46,819 nt of DNA from Porphyra umbilicalis (GCA_002049455.2 KV919217.1:1-46819); one strand, 5' to 3'; counted from the first letter of the stretch, positions 12,155 through 22,714 are shown. Program-made: numbers and translations. The notes: generated by a model not told the origin, from the sequence alone.

Positions 12155-12275
12155 CGTGTTGTTGCGAGGTTGCGTGGTGGGGGGCGGGCGAGGGAGGAGG
12201 CAAGGAGAATGACATAGACGAAGAGGGAGACCTGTGTTACGGAGGGGCGGAGTCGGGGAAGCGGGGGGAGGATGG

Positions 12276-12322
12276 GCGAGGGAGGGTCGGGGGAGGACAT
12301 GCGAGGGAGGGTCGGGGGAGGA
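12276..12322. repeat. 22-bp direct repeat in a purine-rich tract upstream of the 12154 ATG
   Basis: The 22-bp unit starts GCGAGGGAGGG and ends GGGGGAGGA. It occurs at 12276-12297 and 12301-12322 with 3 bp between. Read on the minus strand it is a CT-rich leader in front of the hypothetical gene starting at 12154. Confidence 0.8.
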
Positions 12323-12329
12323 TAGGTCT

Positions 12330-13257
12330 GGACAGATCCAGGCATTAGATCACGCGTGATCCGCTGTTGGTGCATCCCGCCACTGGCGTTCCCAGCCCTT
12401 CGCGCTCCCACGTGCACGCTCACGACAAGCCAATGCACCCGGTGAGGCGTCACCTACGGACACCGTGAGCCAACAGCGACGCTCCCGCGCAAAAAGCGCT
12501 CGCACAGTGACTGCACAATGAGCACTCGCACAATGACGGCGCAAAGAGCTCGCGATTAGTGCCCGCGCGAAGTGCACGCGCATCATGTCGACGGCGCCCG
12601 ATCTGGCTGCGGCTGGGTAGGGTGGCTAGTGTTTCGGTTCCATGGGTCGAATGATGAAGGTGGTCAATGGTCATGGCGGGGAACAGATCGTCACGGCGTG
12701 AGATTGGCGTCGGAACAAGTATTGCAAGTACGCGAATCAGACGTAACCCCCCCCCCTAGAACCCCCCCAGCGAGCCCCCCTCAATTCGGGTGGCCGCCGC
12801 ATCCCCCCCACGTGGCGCGCCCGGAACCCCCCCACCCTTCCCCCCCCCACGAGAGAAATATCACTAGTCCATCGAGAATCACAATTACTGCCTCGACCGT
12901 TCTGAAACTCGTGTCATACTTTGCTGATATCGCAAGCGGGCCGAGTCGCGTGCTTGAACGGTTTCTTCCGGGTCGGGCGGGATTGCCGCTTGTCGCTGCA
13001 ACATGTTTGCACCTGAAATATCCCGATGGTCGGATTGAGAAATGAGAGGTGGACTGCGTTGTACCGGAATTCTGTCGGTTCGAATAGTTTACTAATCTTG
13101 TATATCCCTGCATCCTGTTTCTCATATCTGGAATACGGATCTGATATAGTCTTGCAATTTTTTTCGGACAGGATAGATATATCCTCTCCTCTCTTTCTCA
13201 TAATGCATTTAGAATATGCGTTCCTGGCGCGTATCCGAAGTGGATACGGATATAATG
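12330..13257. other. No gene seen
   Basis: Mixed-composition DNA with C-runs near 12747-12850. No open frame here has a domain or a coding-like composition. Confidence 0.45.
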
Positions 13258-13288
13258 CATGGATATATTCCTCAGGGATATATCCATG
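13258..13288. repeat. Perfect 11-bp hairpin
   Basis: CATGGATATAT at 13258-13268 and its exact complement ATATATCCATG at 13278-13288 flank a 9-nt loop. A second small hairpin (CGTATCC and GGATACG) lies just upstream near 13231-13248. Both sit about 80 bp before the tRNA-like sequence. Confidence 0.8.
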
Positions 13289-13365
13289 ACAACCCCTGGT
13301 AGGTAGCTAAGGGGGTTTCGGCCTTCGGCGGAGTTGGTTAGGGAGAGTTTTTCACCGGCCTGTGT

Positions 13366-13450
13366 GATGAACTAGTATAGAGGTCCTGGACAACATCGAG
13401 TATGCCTGCCTGTCACGCGGGAGACCTGGGTTCAATTCCCGGTGGGAGAG
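13366..13450 (+). repeat. tRNA-Asp-like SINE head (pol III A and B boxes)
   Basis: A perfect A box TAGTATAGAGG lies at 13373-13383 and a perfect B box GGTTCAATTCC at 13429-13439. Between them is a tRNA-Asp anticodon arm: stem CCTGC/GCGGG around loop CTGTCAC, anticodon GTC. The T arm CTGGG/CCCGG is intact. The A-to-B distance is 56 bp where a tRNA has 44, and the acceptor strands (GATGAAC and TGGGAGA) do not pair. It is therefore a tRNA-derived SINE head or pseudogene, not a working tRNA gene. A D-arm intron, known in some red-algal tRNAs, would explain the extra 12 bp but not the unpaired acceptor. Confidence 0.65.
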
Positions 13451-13544
13451 TCGTTCTCTTTTGTTTATCAGTCGGGTGCTTTTCGAGGCACTGGTGACGT
13501 GGAACGATCGGCCAACATCCCCCTCGCATCCATTCACCGCATTA

Positions 13545-14107
13545 GAGCGTCTTCACCAATGGATCCAAACACCCAAACGTTTTAACGTGGCACGGTTTTG
13601 CCAAAGGGGCATTGGTGGCTGGGATGCGATCCAAAACTAGGGTGTGACGGTCCAAAAATATACCATCCTCACATCATCTAGTCGTCTAATAGACCTCATG
13701 TCCATGACACGCGATTGCTCTAGTATTGGATCTTCAACGGCAGGGCCGCTCCAAACGGGCCTGTTTGGAGGCGCACCACTCCAAACAGGCCTGTTTGGAT
13801 GCGCCCCCAAACGTTTGGCAATGCCCTGGTTCCACTTCGAGCCAACCTTCGCCAATGGAATGCGTGACCTGTGGCATGCAAACAGTCATGTGACTATCGG
13901 CCATCCACCGAGATTCTTTTCCGGGCATTTGTGGAGTGTCTGTCCGCCACAAAAGAGGCCCACCCAAATTGAGCATCCAGGGGGGCCCAAGATTGAGACT
14001 TGACCTGTTTAGTTTTGGCTCGACGTTTGGAGAGCCAGTGACAGGGCCACACGTTGGGCACTCGTGACGTTTGGCGTTGGCTTTTGGCTGCATTGGTGCA
14101 GACGCTC
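13545..14107. mobile_element. MITE of the PIF/Harbinger (Tourist-like) type
   Basis: The element is 563 bp and has 17-bp terminal inverted repeats. GAGCGTCTTCACCAATG at 13545-13561 matches the complement of 14091-14107 with one mismatch. It is flanked on both sides by TTA (13542-13544 and 14108-14110), the 3-bp target duplication typical of PIF/Harbinger. It has no coding capacity. Inside is a near-tandem pair of palindromes, one imperfect at 13751-13768 and one perfect at 13781-13798 (CCAAACAGGCCTGTTTGG). The right TTA directly abuts the Harbinger element that starts at 14111. Confidence 0.85.
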
Positions 14108-14441
14108 TTAGAGAGCGTCCGCAAATTATTTGTGGGTCGGTCGCCTGGATCGGGGACACGTTTAATGCCACGTTACAGCTGGTACCCACATTTGGAACCC
14201 ATTTGTGGGTATACGGGTCATCTTACCCACGCCAAATACCGGTCGGTGCAGGCAGCCGTGGCAACACACGTGGCTCCAACCTCGCCGCCAGCGCTCGTCT
14301 CAGCAGATCTGGGCGCTTGCACGCCTAAATTTTGTGTGGCGTGACGACGGAGCATCTTTCGCAGTGCACCCTGCCGTCGCTAACCGCCATCATGGCTCCC
14401 CCAACGCCGTTACCCCCGCCCCCCCTCGCCGATGTCTGCAA

Positions 14442-15344
14442 ATGCCCTGCCAAAATGCTCCCACTGCTGCCCCGACTCTGTCGGTCGCCGCCGGGCCTGC
14501 CATAGGCCCGGCTGGGGCTTCCCCCACCCACCACTTGACACCGCCCCGATCCGCTCCTGGGGCGACGTCGACTGACCGGCACAAGGTGGTCCGCCGTCGT
14601 TGGACGGACGAGGCGGACTACCTTCTTCTGAAGGAGGTCGTCGTGGCGAAGGCGCACATGTCCCCCTGGGGAAAATTGACGGAGCGGTTCCAAGTCGTGA
14701 CAAACAACTTTAACGCTTACCCGCGGGTAACCTTCAAGACCGACCACAAGCACGCCAACGATCGCTTTCAACTCCTCGCCAAGTCGTTTGAGGCATTGGA
14801 CAAGAAGCGCGCGACCAAAACCGGGACGGAAGAGGTCCTCACGCCAATGGAACTGCTGCTGGTGGACGTGGTGGAGGAGATGAACGGGTTCAACGAGCGC
14901 ACCGCGGCCGAGCGGGAGGAGCGCACGGCGGCCGAGGAGAAGTTTTTCAAGAATGGTGAACAAACCCGCCGTCTGGCCATGGCGAAAAGGGGCAAGGGCA
15001 CAACTGCCTCGAATTTTATCACCTCCAATGGGAGCGGCGGCGGCGGCTTCATGAAGCCTTCTCCCACGCGTCGTCGTGGACGCCCGGAGGACTTTGATGA
15101 TGCTGAGTTTGTGGCAATGCTGGAGCGGAGCGACAAGCGCCAGCAGGACATGGCCGCGAGCGAGTTGGCGCTGCGGGAGAAGCAGCTTGCGCATGACGAG
15201 GCGGTGCTGGCGGAGGCACGCTTGCGACGTGAGGAGGAGAGTCGTGCTCGGGTTGAGCAAGAAACCCGGAGCGCCGTGGACGCTGCCGCGGCACGGCAGA
15301 CTAACCTAGCGCTAGCTCGTATCATGGAACGGTTGTCGGAGTAG
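14442..15344 (+). CDS. Myb/SANT-like DNA-binding protein of the Harbinger element
   Basis: This is the likely second protein of the PIF/Harbinger element. In that superfamily a Myb/SANT-like partner binds DNA and helps bring the transposase to the nucleus and element ends. From the in-frame ATG at 14442 the product is about 300 aa. The first 50 residues are Pro/Ala-rich. A Myb/SANT-like domain starts near residue 51 (VRRRWTDEADYLLLKEVV, later GKLTERFQVV and KHANDRFQLLAKSF). A charged helical region follows, and residues about 215-300 form a strong Glu/Arg/Ala-rich coiled coil ending MERLSE. The open frame extends upstream to 14205, but that part reads as element terminus. The start is inferred and an upstream exon is possible. 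The frame is intact. Confidence 0.7.
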   Translation: MPCQNAPTAAPTLSVAAGPAIGPAGASPTHHLTPPRSAPGATSTDRHKVVRRRWTDEADYLLLKEVVVAKAHMSPWGKLTERFQVVTNNFNAYPRVTFKTDHKHANDRFQLLAKSFEALDKKRATKTGTEEVLTPMELLLVDVVEEMNGFNERTAAEREERTAAEEKFFKNGEQTRRLAMAKRGKGTTASNFITSNGSGGGGFMKPSPTRRRGRPEDFDDAEFVAMLERSDKRQQDMAASELALREKQLAHDEAVLAEARLRREEESRARVEQETRSAVDAAAARQTNLALARIMERLSE

Positions 15345-15478
15345 ATGGTGAGAGGGAAATATGCATGCTTGTCTCTTGTTTGCCAGCTCTTGGTGCCAAC
15401 AGCCGTGCAGACGACGCGACTTGGTCTGTGTGTGCGTCGGCTGTCGATTTGGTGCGAACATATTTCGCCCCGCGCACG

Positions 15479-15551
15479 AAGTCGTTGGTGCAGTGATATC
15501 AGCGTTTGGTTGGCCACTTGGGGACCGTCGGTTCGATTCCGACCCTGGCAT
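15479..15551 (+). repeat. tRNA-like SINE head inside the Harbinger element
   Basis: The A box TGGTGCAGTGA (15486-15496, one mismatch) and a perfect B box GGTTCGATTCC (15530-15540) are 44 bp apart, exactly the tRNA spacing. The T arm GTCGG/CCGAC is intact. Acceptor strands AAGTCGT and CCTGGCA do not pair and the anticodon stem is poor, so this is a SINE head or tRNA pseudogene. Downstream to about 15800 are small hairpins near 15652-15676 and at 15737-15753. They could be the SINE body. It lies in the non-coding gap between the two Harbinger genes. Confidence 0.5.
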
Positions 15552-15934
15552 CTATATAAACACTGGATTTGTCGGAAGAGTTATTCCAATGCAACGAGAA
15601 CGTATGGAATAAAGCACTTTCATCGCCCCCTGGATCCGTTGATCTCAGGCGCGGGATCCCACCTGTGGGATCCGCAACGGGCCTCCTAATTACGGCAAGG
15701 AATAATCTCATCGCAACGGCCCTCTCAGTCGTTCCTCGTGGTTCACGAGGCGGTTCAGGAAGTATGCAAAGGCTGATGAAGTCAGCTCCAGGACAGTTAA
15801 CGTCGCCATGAGCGAGCGTGCATGGCATTTTTTTCCACCGGCTTTGCTTGCTGACTCCCGTCGTACACTCTTCACTTCTACGTGCAGCGCTGGTTAGCAT
15901 GTTTATTGGTATACAAAAGAGCAGACGTACGCGA

Positions 15935-17065
15935 TCAATCAGAAAGGTATCGCTCCACAGATGGTGGGTCACAACCGAAGTAGGATGCGGTCTGGTTGTC
16001 ATGCAGGCATGACCAGATGTTGCACAGGAGCGCACCAGAAAAATACTTCTTGCCCACCGCCGCCTCCCGTATCTTAAGCTTCCTCTGGAAGTCGAAATTG
16101 GTGAAGTATTGTTTGATGTCCTTATAGCCTTACTCCACCGTCTTGCGGATGCGGCTCATGGAGAGGTCGAATGCCCGTTCCGCCGCAGTACGGTCCGGCC
16201 CGTTCCCATGACCCGTCTGCATCCAAGAACGGAGAACATACGCCGAGTCGCCATATAGGCAATATTGTACACCGTCGATGAGGAGAGTCTGCCGCAAGTC
16301 GTCGTCCAGCCCCGACTCATAGTACAGCACGATGTCGTGGCGCCGCCCCTCATGCGGACCGTACATGTGGAAGACCCACCCATCAGGGGTTGTGACGCTT
16401 TGGAACTTAAGGACATGTCGCCTCTTGTGCCCCGAATAGCACGATCGCTGGAGCCCTCCACCTGGGCGAGCAACGTGAATGGCAGTACCATCAATAAAGC
16501 CAACACAGGTTTGCAGCGGCGCACGCCGCCTGCGAACGGCGCCCACGTACACCGCCGCTCGCTCAGCCATAAACTCCCGACGCCACCTTGTCAAAAGGTG
16601 GCCCCACTTGGTCGTCAAGCGGTCCACCGTGCGGCAAAAACTCTCGCTCAGCGAGGAGCGGCAATGGCCAAATATCACCTCCAGGTCGGCCCAACGTGCA
16701 GGGGAGGCAAGGCGCCGCAGCGCAATCGCAAGACACTCTGTAGCGTCACCCCGGTACCGCACCAATGGAAAAACCGCGTCCAGGTGGAGAGCTGCGGCCA
16801 CCCGTCCCACATCGGAGGGAAAAAAGCGAAAAGTGGAGAGCGACTCTTGGGCAGAAAACACGTTTACGTTGAACGTCACTCCTCCAACGCGACCGGCTCG
16901 AGACACAGACCGCCGAATGAGAGCCCCTACTTGAAGATACACCCGCACGGCGTGGTGCACTTCCACAAGGTCCTGTTCAAGTACAAAGTGAGCGCGCACC
17001 TTCCGAAGTAGGCGCGCCCGTCGGCGACGCAAGACACCAATGGCCATGTCCTTCTGGGTCCCCAT
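15935..17065 (-). pseudogene. PIF/Harbinger (DDE_Tnp_4-like) transposase with nonsense codon after the catalytic Glu
   Basis: The DDE transposase cuts the element ends and joins them to TWA targets. From the ATG at 17065 (the frame is open to 17335) the catalytic residues are D192 in FIDGTAIH, D273 in LYGDSAYV and E311 in RIRKTVE. A TAA at 16130-16132 follows E311 immediately. The same frame then continues for about 64 codons with the expected family tail (GYKDIKQYF, FDFQRKLKIREAAVGKKYF, ending at a TGA at 15935-15937). A full-length protein of about 376 aa was therefore present, and one codon broke it. Family members usually have an aromatic residue at that place. It is convergent with the SANT-like gene. 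Confidence in the family is high. Confidence 0.85.
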
Positions 17066-17371
17066 GGCATGAGATAGAGCAGGGTTGGGTGATGTGGAAA
17101 TGATGGCGGAATGAGGTGCGGGTGTCCAGGGTGCTCGAGGTGGCAGGGTGGTCGTGCTTGTGGTGGAGGTCAGTTCAGATGAAAGATGGCGATTGCACGG
17201 AGGTGGCTGTCGTGCCGTTGCGGCAGATATGGAGATCTCAAATCGTCTCGACCGGTACTTGGGCACTTGCCGACGCTGAACGAGGGTCAGATGTGGATAT
17301 ATCCGACGTGGGTCGGCGACCCACATTTTACCCACATTTCGTACCCACGCCCGACTTGCCGACGCTCTCTA

Positions 17372-17998
17372 TTGTCGTCTCGTTGATACTTCGCCCGAAT
17401 CTCCCGAATGATCTCACTTTACCTTACAAACCGCCGCCGCCGCCGGACCACCACCGTCCGCGGAGGACAACCTTCTTTGACATCATCACATGTGGCGCTT
17501 TACTTTAGAAGTCTCAGCTTTTTTGTGCAGTGCCGAACCGAGCTAGAGGCGTTCAAAGCTCGAGGCCTCTAGGGCCGCTTGGTTCAGAAGTAGCCTACCA
17601 ATCCATGCGGACTGCCCCTGAGAGAGCGACTTCGTGCAAGGCTCTCCGTCCTGGTCGAATGTACCTGACCTTTTTTCTTGCACAGATACAAGTGCTACGT
17701 GACAAGGAGAGCGGCATGAAGATCGCAGGGAGCACCATCAGAAAGAGGAGCTCAAAGAGCATAAGGCGTTTATCTCATCTTGCAAACTCGGCAAGCCTCA
17801 AAACATGAGTTTTAAGAAATACAGCGCCACACATGGTAGCAACCACGTGCGCCGCTGCTGAGGTTCACCCCACTACGCCCACTGCCCTGGCCCGGTTCCT
17901 CTACGCCGTCGCCCCCGCCTCGGCCCGGACTTAATACGCCCCGGCCCCCGCCCGCCGCCCCTCGTCCCCGCCCCCGCCCGCGTCGCTTTCGCCCGACG
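17372..17998. other. No gene seen
   Basis: Unique-looking DNA between the Harbinger right end and the next pseudogene. A CCG run near 17433-17450 is the only low-complexity feature. No open frame has a recognisable product. Confidence 0.45.
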
Positions 17999-18979
17999 AT
18001 GCCTTCCTCCCCCACCCTCTCCGGCGCCTTCACCCCCTCCGCCTCCGCCGCCGCTTCATACCTCGTCTTCATTCCGGACGATCCCGCCTCCTACGATGTG
18101 CCCCTCGCCCGCCTCAGCTCCCTCGCCGCCGCCACCACCCCTGCCTGGTCCACCGCCGACAACAACCAGGCCTCCACGATGGCCATCGGCGACCTCGACA
18201 CCCTCCTCACCGTCAGCTGACGGCCGTCTCTATCGCGATCCACGACCTCTGGCCCCCGTACCCGACGGTCAACCTCCGTCAGACCACCGGCGGACTCACC
18301 CGCCTTGGCCTCCTGCAGCTCACTCTCGACGGCAAACACGAGCAGATCCTCGCCTTCGACGCCAGCCCGCCCCCACCCCTCGCCAGGCCTCCTACCGTCG
18401 CCCCCTCGCCGCCGCCGCCGCCACCGCCAACGACGGCCCCCGCGCCAGGCGCCTTCACGACGCCCCCGTCCCGCGTCACCGCCCCGCCGCCCCCTCACAT
18501 CGCCGCCTGCTCCGCGGTCGCCTCCGCCTACCCCCCGTCCGCCACTTTCACCTCCGGTGCCGTACGCGCAGTCGCCCAGTACTGCACCCCAGACCGCCAA
18601 TATGGGGGCCTCGACGATGAGTCCCTCCCCCGCGCCCGCTTCACGTTTTCCAGCGTCTGCGAGGCCTTATCGGTCTCCCTCCCGCTCCGCACCGTTTGCG
18701 ATTCCATTCGCCCTCCTCCTCACCGAACACAACCTCCCCGACCTCGTCCAAGACAACCGCGGACACCCCGAGCCCTACCTATGGGACCTCATCTCCTCCC
18801 GTGTGTACTCGACCGCGCGCACCCTCCGCGTCCGCGAGCATTGGCGGTCAACCACTTACCGCACTGAGACCGCCCAGCCCAACGACACCGCCGTCTCTCG
18901 TTTTGACCGCATGATTAGCTGGTTCGCTCGTGGCTGGGGCAGTAGAGCACTGGCTCGTAGCCAGGTTTCGCTTAGCTGA
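17999..18979 (+). pseudogene. Frameshifted gene of unknown function, possibly retroelement gag-like
   Basis: Coding-like sequence moves between frames. From the ATG at 17999 the frame gives SYLVFIPDDPASYDVPLARL and QASTMAIGDLDTLLTVS, then a TGA at 18218-18220. At 18217 the next frame takes over with LTAVSIAIHDLWPPYPTVNL and GLLQLTLDGKHEQILAFD, a Pro-rich linker, then RFTFSSVCEALSVSLPLRTV. Near 18690 the original frame returns (LLLTEHNLPDLVQDNRG, then SRFDRMISWFARGWGS) to a stop at 18979. Two frameshifts therefore break a protein of about 325 aa. The domain pattern, structured N-terminus, Pro-rich linker and helical C-terminus, resembles a retroelement gag, but I cannot name a family. No LTRs or polymerase are adjacent. 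Confidence 0.45.
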
Positions 18980-21617
18980 TTTCCTTCTTTTGCGTTCTTT
19001 TATAGCCAGGACCCACTGCCCGACGTGCGGAGGTACGCTTGCGCCACCCACCCTGCGTATGCACCCAGCGTATCAACGTCCGCCCGCAACCGGCCCGCCC
19101 GCCTGCCCCCCAAAACAGCAAGACGCCGGCGCACGTGGGCGCGTCCGCCGGGGATCCTTGACCCTTGGATACGCACATCATGTGCTGTGGACGCTTCCGA
19201 GACACCCCCCCACCAGATTAATTGTCGGGTCAACAATCACAAGCTACACGTTCCATCGGACGATGAAACAGTCTTCATCGACAACATCTCCATTGAAGAG
19301 CCCACCAATGTCCAACGAAACCCTCAGCCGACCACAATGCGTTCTCATTACAAGAGAATTGTTTACGAAAGAATATAGGACGCGAGTCTTCCATTCCAGT
19401 CCGTGTGGGCCACTTTTTGCTCATATTGAGCCGAATCAGCTGTTTCTTATAACGAGAACGCAGTGCACCAGATCCTGCAAGACCCGAGTTACATCGAAAC
19501 CTTGTCCTAAAGTCTATCTCATTCTATTGGACCCCTGAGAACAGGATTTTTTTGCCTGGCTATAGCTCGGCTATATCAACAGCTTTTTGCAGGCGGATTT
19601 CTCGTGCGCAAATAAGACCCACTCGACATCCTTGCTCCAGAAAATGGGATACACAGGCAGTCGAGAAGCGTCTCATCGTCGTGCCTGAACACAGCACAAA
19701 ACTGTCTCTGCGGGCTTTTTGCCGTCCCTACTCGACAAGAAAAGACACCAACAAGGAATTTGGCCTCTAGGCGATGTCCCAATATCCTGTTGAGTTATAC
19801 TGGCCTGTGGTCGCGGTATTCCAGCTGACATGAAGGTCTACAGATGCCTGTCAAGACGGTCGTAGCATTGAAGTGCAAAAATCTTGCAACTATTGAAAAT
19901 CATCCATTTGAGCTGTGGGGCTACTGTGAAGATTTCTTGATCCGCCGAGTGCGCGTTTTTGATCCGACGTCGGCGAGCCTGGGCAATCAGGCGCTTCGCG
20001 CGCGCGCGCTTTTTCTGCCCCAGCCTTGCACACTGCGGGCTGCTGTGGCCGACTGAGCCCGTGCGCTGCGCCTCGCGCCACGGCAGCCCTCGACTGCGTC
20101 GTGCCGTTCTGGTGCTCCAGTGAGGAGGACGGGGAAAACGAGAAGGAAGAGGATGAGGAGGACGTGGAGTGAATGCGACTTTGTCGGCGTGGTCATGCTT
20201 TGGTTTGGGCGTTGACAGAGAAATGTTTTGAAGGATTCATAGATTTTAGCATGTCAAGACGGCTTGCTTGGCGCCAGCGCTTCAATTTATGATGCGCGGC
20301 GCTTCCGGCATTGAAGATCCTTCGATATGGTCGCGCGTGCATCGCGTGTTGATCGCTTACCTCTGTTGAATCTGAGTAAAGTAGCCCCTCAAGTTGGGAT
20401 CAAGCTCGAATTGGATTCGACCACGTCTCAGATGGTCCCGAACGGACGGTATCGGTGTGACCAGATCGATGCTGCCGGAGGTGTACACACCACAGCGGCC
20501 GATGAACTGCGCTTCTCGACGTGATTCTTGGTGTGCTCACGCGGAATCCGTCATCAAAGGATACTACAAAGTTGGAAACCGTTTGGAGCAAGCACGCCAA
20601 CGATAGGCTCCAAAACACCAGGTTTCTAAGAGCACACCCAACAACGTCTCCCCCAAGTTCTGAAATCCCAAACGGAATATGCCACGTTTGCTTACGTGGA
20701 GGGCGGTAAGCGGCCCTCCATTTTTCTCATCCGAGAGGGCCCTCTGCCCTTCTGGAGTTACCGGAAACAAGGGTTACATGATCACCAGATGGGGAAAGCA
20801 AGATGGGGCATGAGCGCCCAGCAACGTTCGTCCCCAAGTTGTCGGAATTCGTGCATATCGTGAAGCAGTATCGATGCCAAGACACACTTGACGAAAAGGC
20901 TGCCTTGCGGCAGAGATCGTGAGACAAAGTGTCTATGATCCCAGTGGAACCTTCCAAATCGCGTCAATAAACGACACTTTTGGCACACACGTCTGAAGTA
21001 GAGAGACACGAATCGTGAACATCGGACGAAGTGCACGCACCCCGCGTCCAGAGTCAGCACGGCGGGAGAAAATTGGCAAACTTGTCTGAAACCCGAGTCT
21101 CACGGGACACAACAGAGGTGCTGGCGCTGGTCGAGGTTCCCTCAACGGGTGCGTGATGCCATGTGCTGTCGCGACAAGCCCGAGTCGTGGACCGCGCGGT
21201 CCGTCCCGAAGCGCCTTTCGGGTGCTTTCAGAAGCCACGGTGGCCGCACCCTGAGTCGTCGACCCTGTCCACCTCCCCCCCCGACACGCAGCGCCGCCGC
21301 CGCTCAGACGAACGCCAGCGCAGACAGCCACCTCCTCGCCCGGCCCCACACGCCCGCCGCCGGTCTCATCAACGCCGGCGGCGGGTCTGCCACAATCAGT
21401 GCAGGATCCGCCGCCGGCCCATCTAGTGCCGGCGGCACGGTACGCCAGTCCTGCAACCCGCTCCTGTCCTGCCGGCGGGGAGGCCGTGGGCACAAGAGAC
21501 TCCGCCTTCGCCGCTGCCAAGGCCGCCGACGGGACGGATCAATTTCTAAAAGAACCCCTCCTGACGACAATATCGAAGGAAAAAAAAACCCTGCGCAGCA
21601 GGGAAACAAAAAAACCT
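18980..21617. other. Non-coding DNA, no gene recognised
   Basis: Short open frames on both strands look like chance. Noted structures are a CG alternation at 19998-20010, a hairpin with arms at 20582-20589 and 20607-20614, and a hairpin TGGAGGGC/GCCCTCCA at 20697-20720. The last 400 bp precede the end of the minus-strand transposase gene, and a terminal inverted repeat for that element was not found by eye. Confidence 0.45.
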
Positions 21618-22714
21618 TTATACCCCCACGTAGGGCGCAACAAGCGTACTCCTTTCCACCCACACGTGTTCAGCAAGGTCATGCTTCAGGCACTCGAGCT
21701 CCTCCTCGTCCCGTGCCTCCCCCCAAGCGTTCAACGCGTGACCAAAACTTCGGTCAGAAAGCACGCCGGCCGGCACGATGACAGGGGCGGCCGCACCCGC
21801 CGACGGCCCGTCGCCAGCCCGAGGACTATTCGCATTGCTCTGCGGGCTGCCGCGGGCCGCACCGCCGCCAGCGTCTTGTCTGCCTTCATCTGCCGTCCGA
21901 CCCGTCCCACCGCCCCCACCACCAGCAGCCCCGCCGCCGGCTGCACCAACACCGGCGGCGGGACCACCACCATCAGGCATAAACCCCGTACCACCGCCCC
22001 CACTACCGCCAGCTCCGCCGCCGGCTGCACCAAAACCAGAGGCGGGACCGCCACCATCAGGCAACAACCCCGTCCCACCCCTCCCACCACCGCCAGCTCC
22101 GCCGCCGGCTGCGCCAACACCGGCGGCGGGAGCACCACCATTAGGATTGAAACCCGTCCCACCGCCGCCATCCCCACCAACCCCGTCGCCGGCCGTACCG
22201 CCGGCCGCACCACCGGCCGCGGCCGGGGTCTCATCATCCCCGTTCCCCACGCCCTCGGCTCCGCCACCGACTGCGTCTCCGCCGCCGCTGCCGCCGGCCG
22301 CCGCCTGGGCAGCGGCGGCCATTCGAATGCGTGATACGTACCAATCGCGTCGCTTCTCTGTCACCATATTGTGTAAGATGGCCACCGCCTTCGCGTTAGT
22401 GACCATTGACTCGACGGTTACATGCCGTGCGGGGTGTAAAGCAATGCGGAAGCGTGCAGTTAGAACGGCATATAGCCGTTCCTCGTCTTTCTTCAAAGCT
22501 TCTTGGAGCCGGTTGAATGTAGTCTCAACTTCTGTGGTGGGATTGGGGAACGGAGAAACGAAAAATGCAAAGGGAGGGTAAATTCCATCAACCAGATCAT
22601 ACAAGAGCGTGCGGGTGGTGCCGTTAGCTGTATATGAAAACGTGCCAGGCGCCCACTCCCCTCCTGTCACAGACAAATACAGAGGGGAAGCATGCATAAC
22701 ATTGAGGTCATTCT
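21618..22714 (-). pseudogene. 3' part of a PF04827-like (Plant_tran/Harbinger-type) transposase, split by an LTR element
   Basis: This is the C-terminal part of the transposase whose N-terminal part is at 30611-31381. It opens with DLNVMHASPLY and contains the second catalytic Asp in LVDGIYPPF (residue 298 of the unbroken protein). The catalytic Glu lies in KDEERLYAVL (residue 334, 36 residues on), and AILHNM closes the DDE domain. These are hallmarks of the PF04827 branch. The tail is unusual: a Gly/Ala-rich region with an in-frame 28-aa repeat, then a terminus ending LVAPYVGV. Removing the LTR element and one 5-bp duplication restores the frame exactly. The gene was therefore open (about 620 codons) before the insertion. 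Confidence 0.85.
21931..22182 (-). repeat. 84-bp minisatellite coding Gly-rich repeats in the transposase tail
   Basis: Units start at 21931, 22015 and 22099 on the plus strand, period exactly 84 bp (28 codons), so copy-number change keeps the transposase frame. Each codes a Gly/Ala-rich segment with a GTGF/L...PDGG core. Confidence 0.8.

Larger units (their letters stand above)
14111..17369. mobile_element. PIF/Harbinger DNA transposon with convergent two-gene layout
   Basis: A perfect inverted match, TAGAGAGCGTC at 14109-14119 and GACGCTCTCTA at 17361-17371, marks the ends. It continues less perfectly for about 35 bp. If the outer TA is target DNA, the element spans 14111-17369. The 3-bp flanks differ (TTA and TAT), so the duplication is not clean. 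The subterminal motif TACCCACATTT occurs near both ends (14183-14193 and 17329-17339). Inside are a Myb/SANT-like gene on the plus strand and a DDE transposase on the minus strand, the standard PIF/Harbinger pair in convergent orientation. A tRNA-like SINE head lies between them. The transposase has a nonsense codon, so this copy is not autonomous as written. Confidence 0.75.

Noticed and set aside
13366..13450. Functional tRNA-Asp gene
   Set aside because: The acceptor stem does not pair and the D region carries 12 extra bases.
15499..16035. Minus-strand frame containing VGIEPTVP
   Set aside because: This is the familiar antisense translation of a tRNA B box, and its upstream part is an out-of-frame reading of the transposase tail.
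20637..20850. Two similar segments near 20637-20669 and 20817-20850 (ACAACGTCTCCCCCAAGTT-like)
   Set aside because: Similarity is partial and in direct orientation with no target duplication; too weak to call an element.
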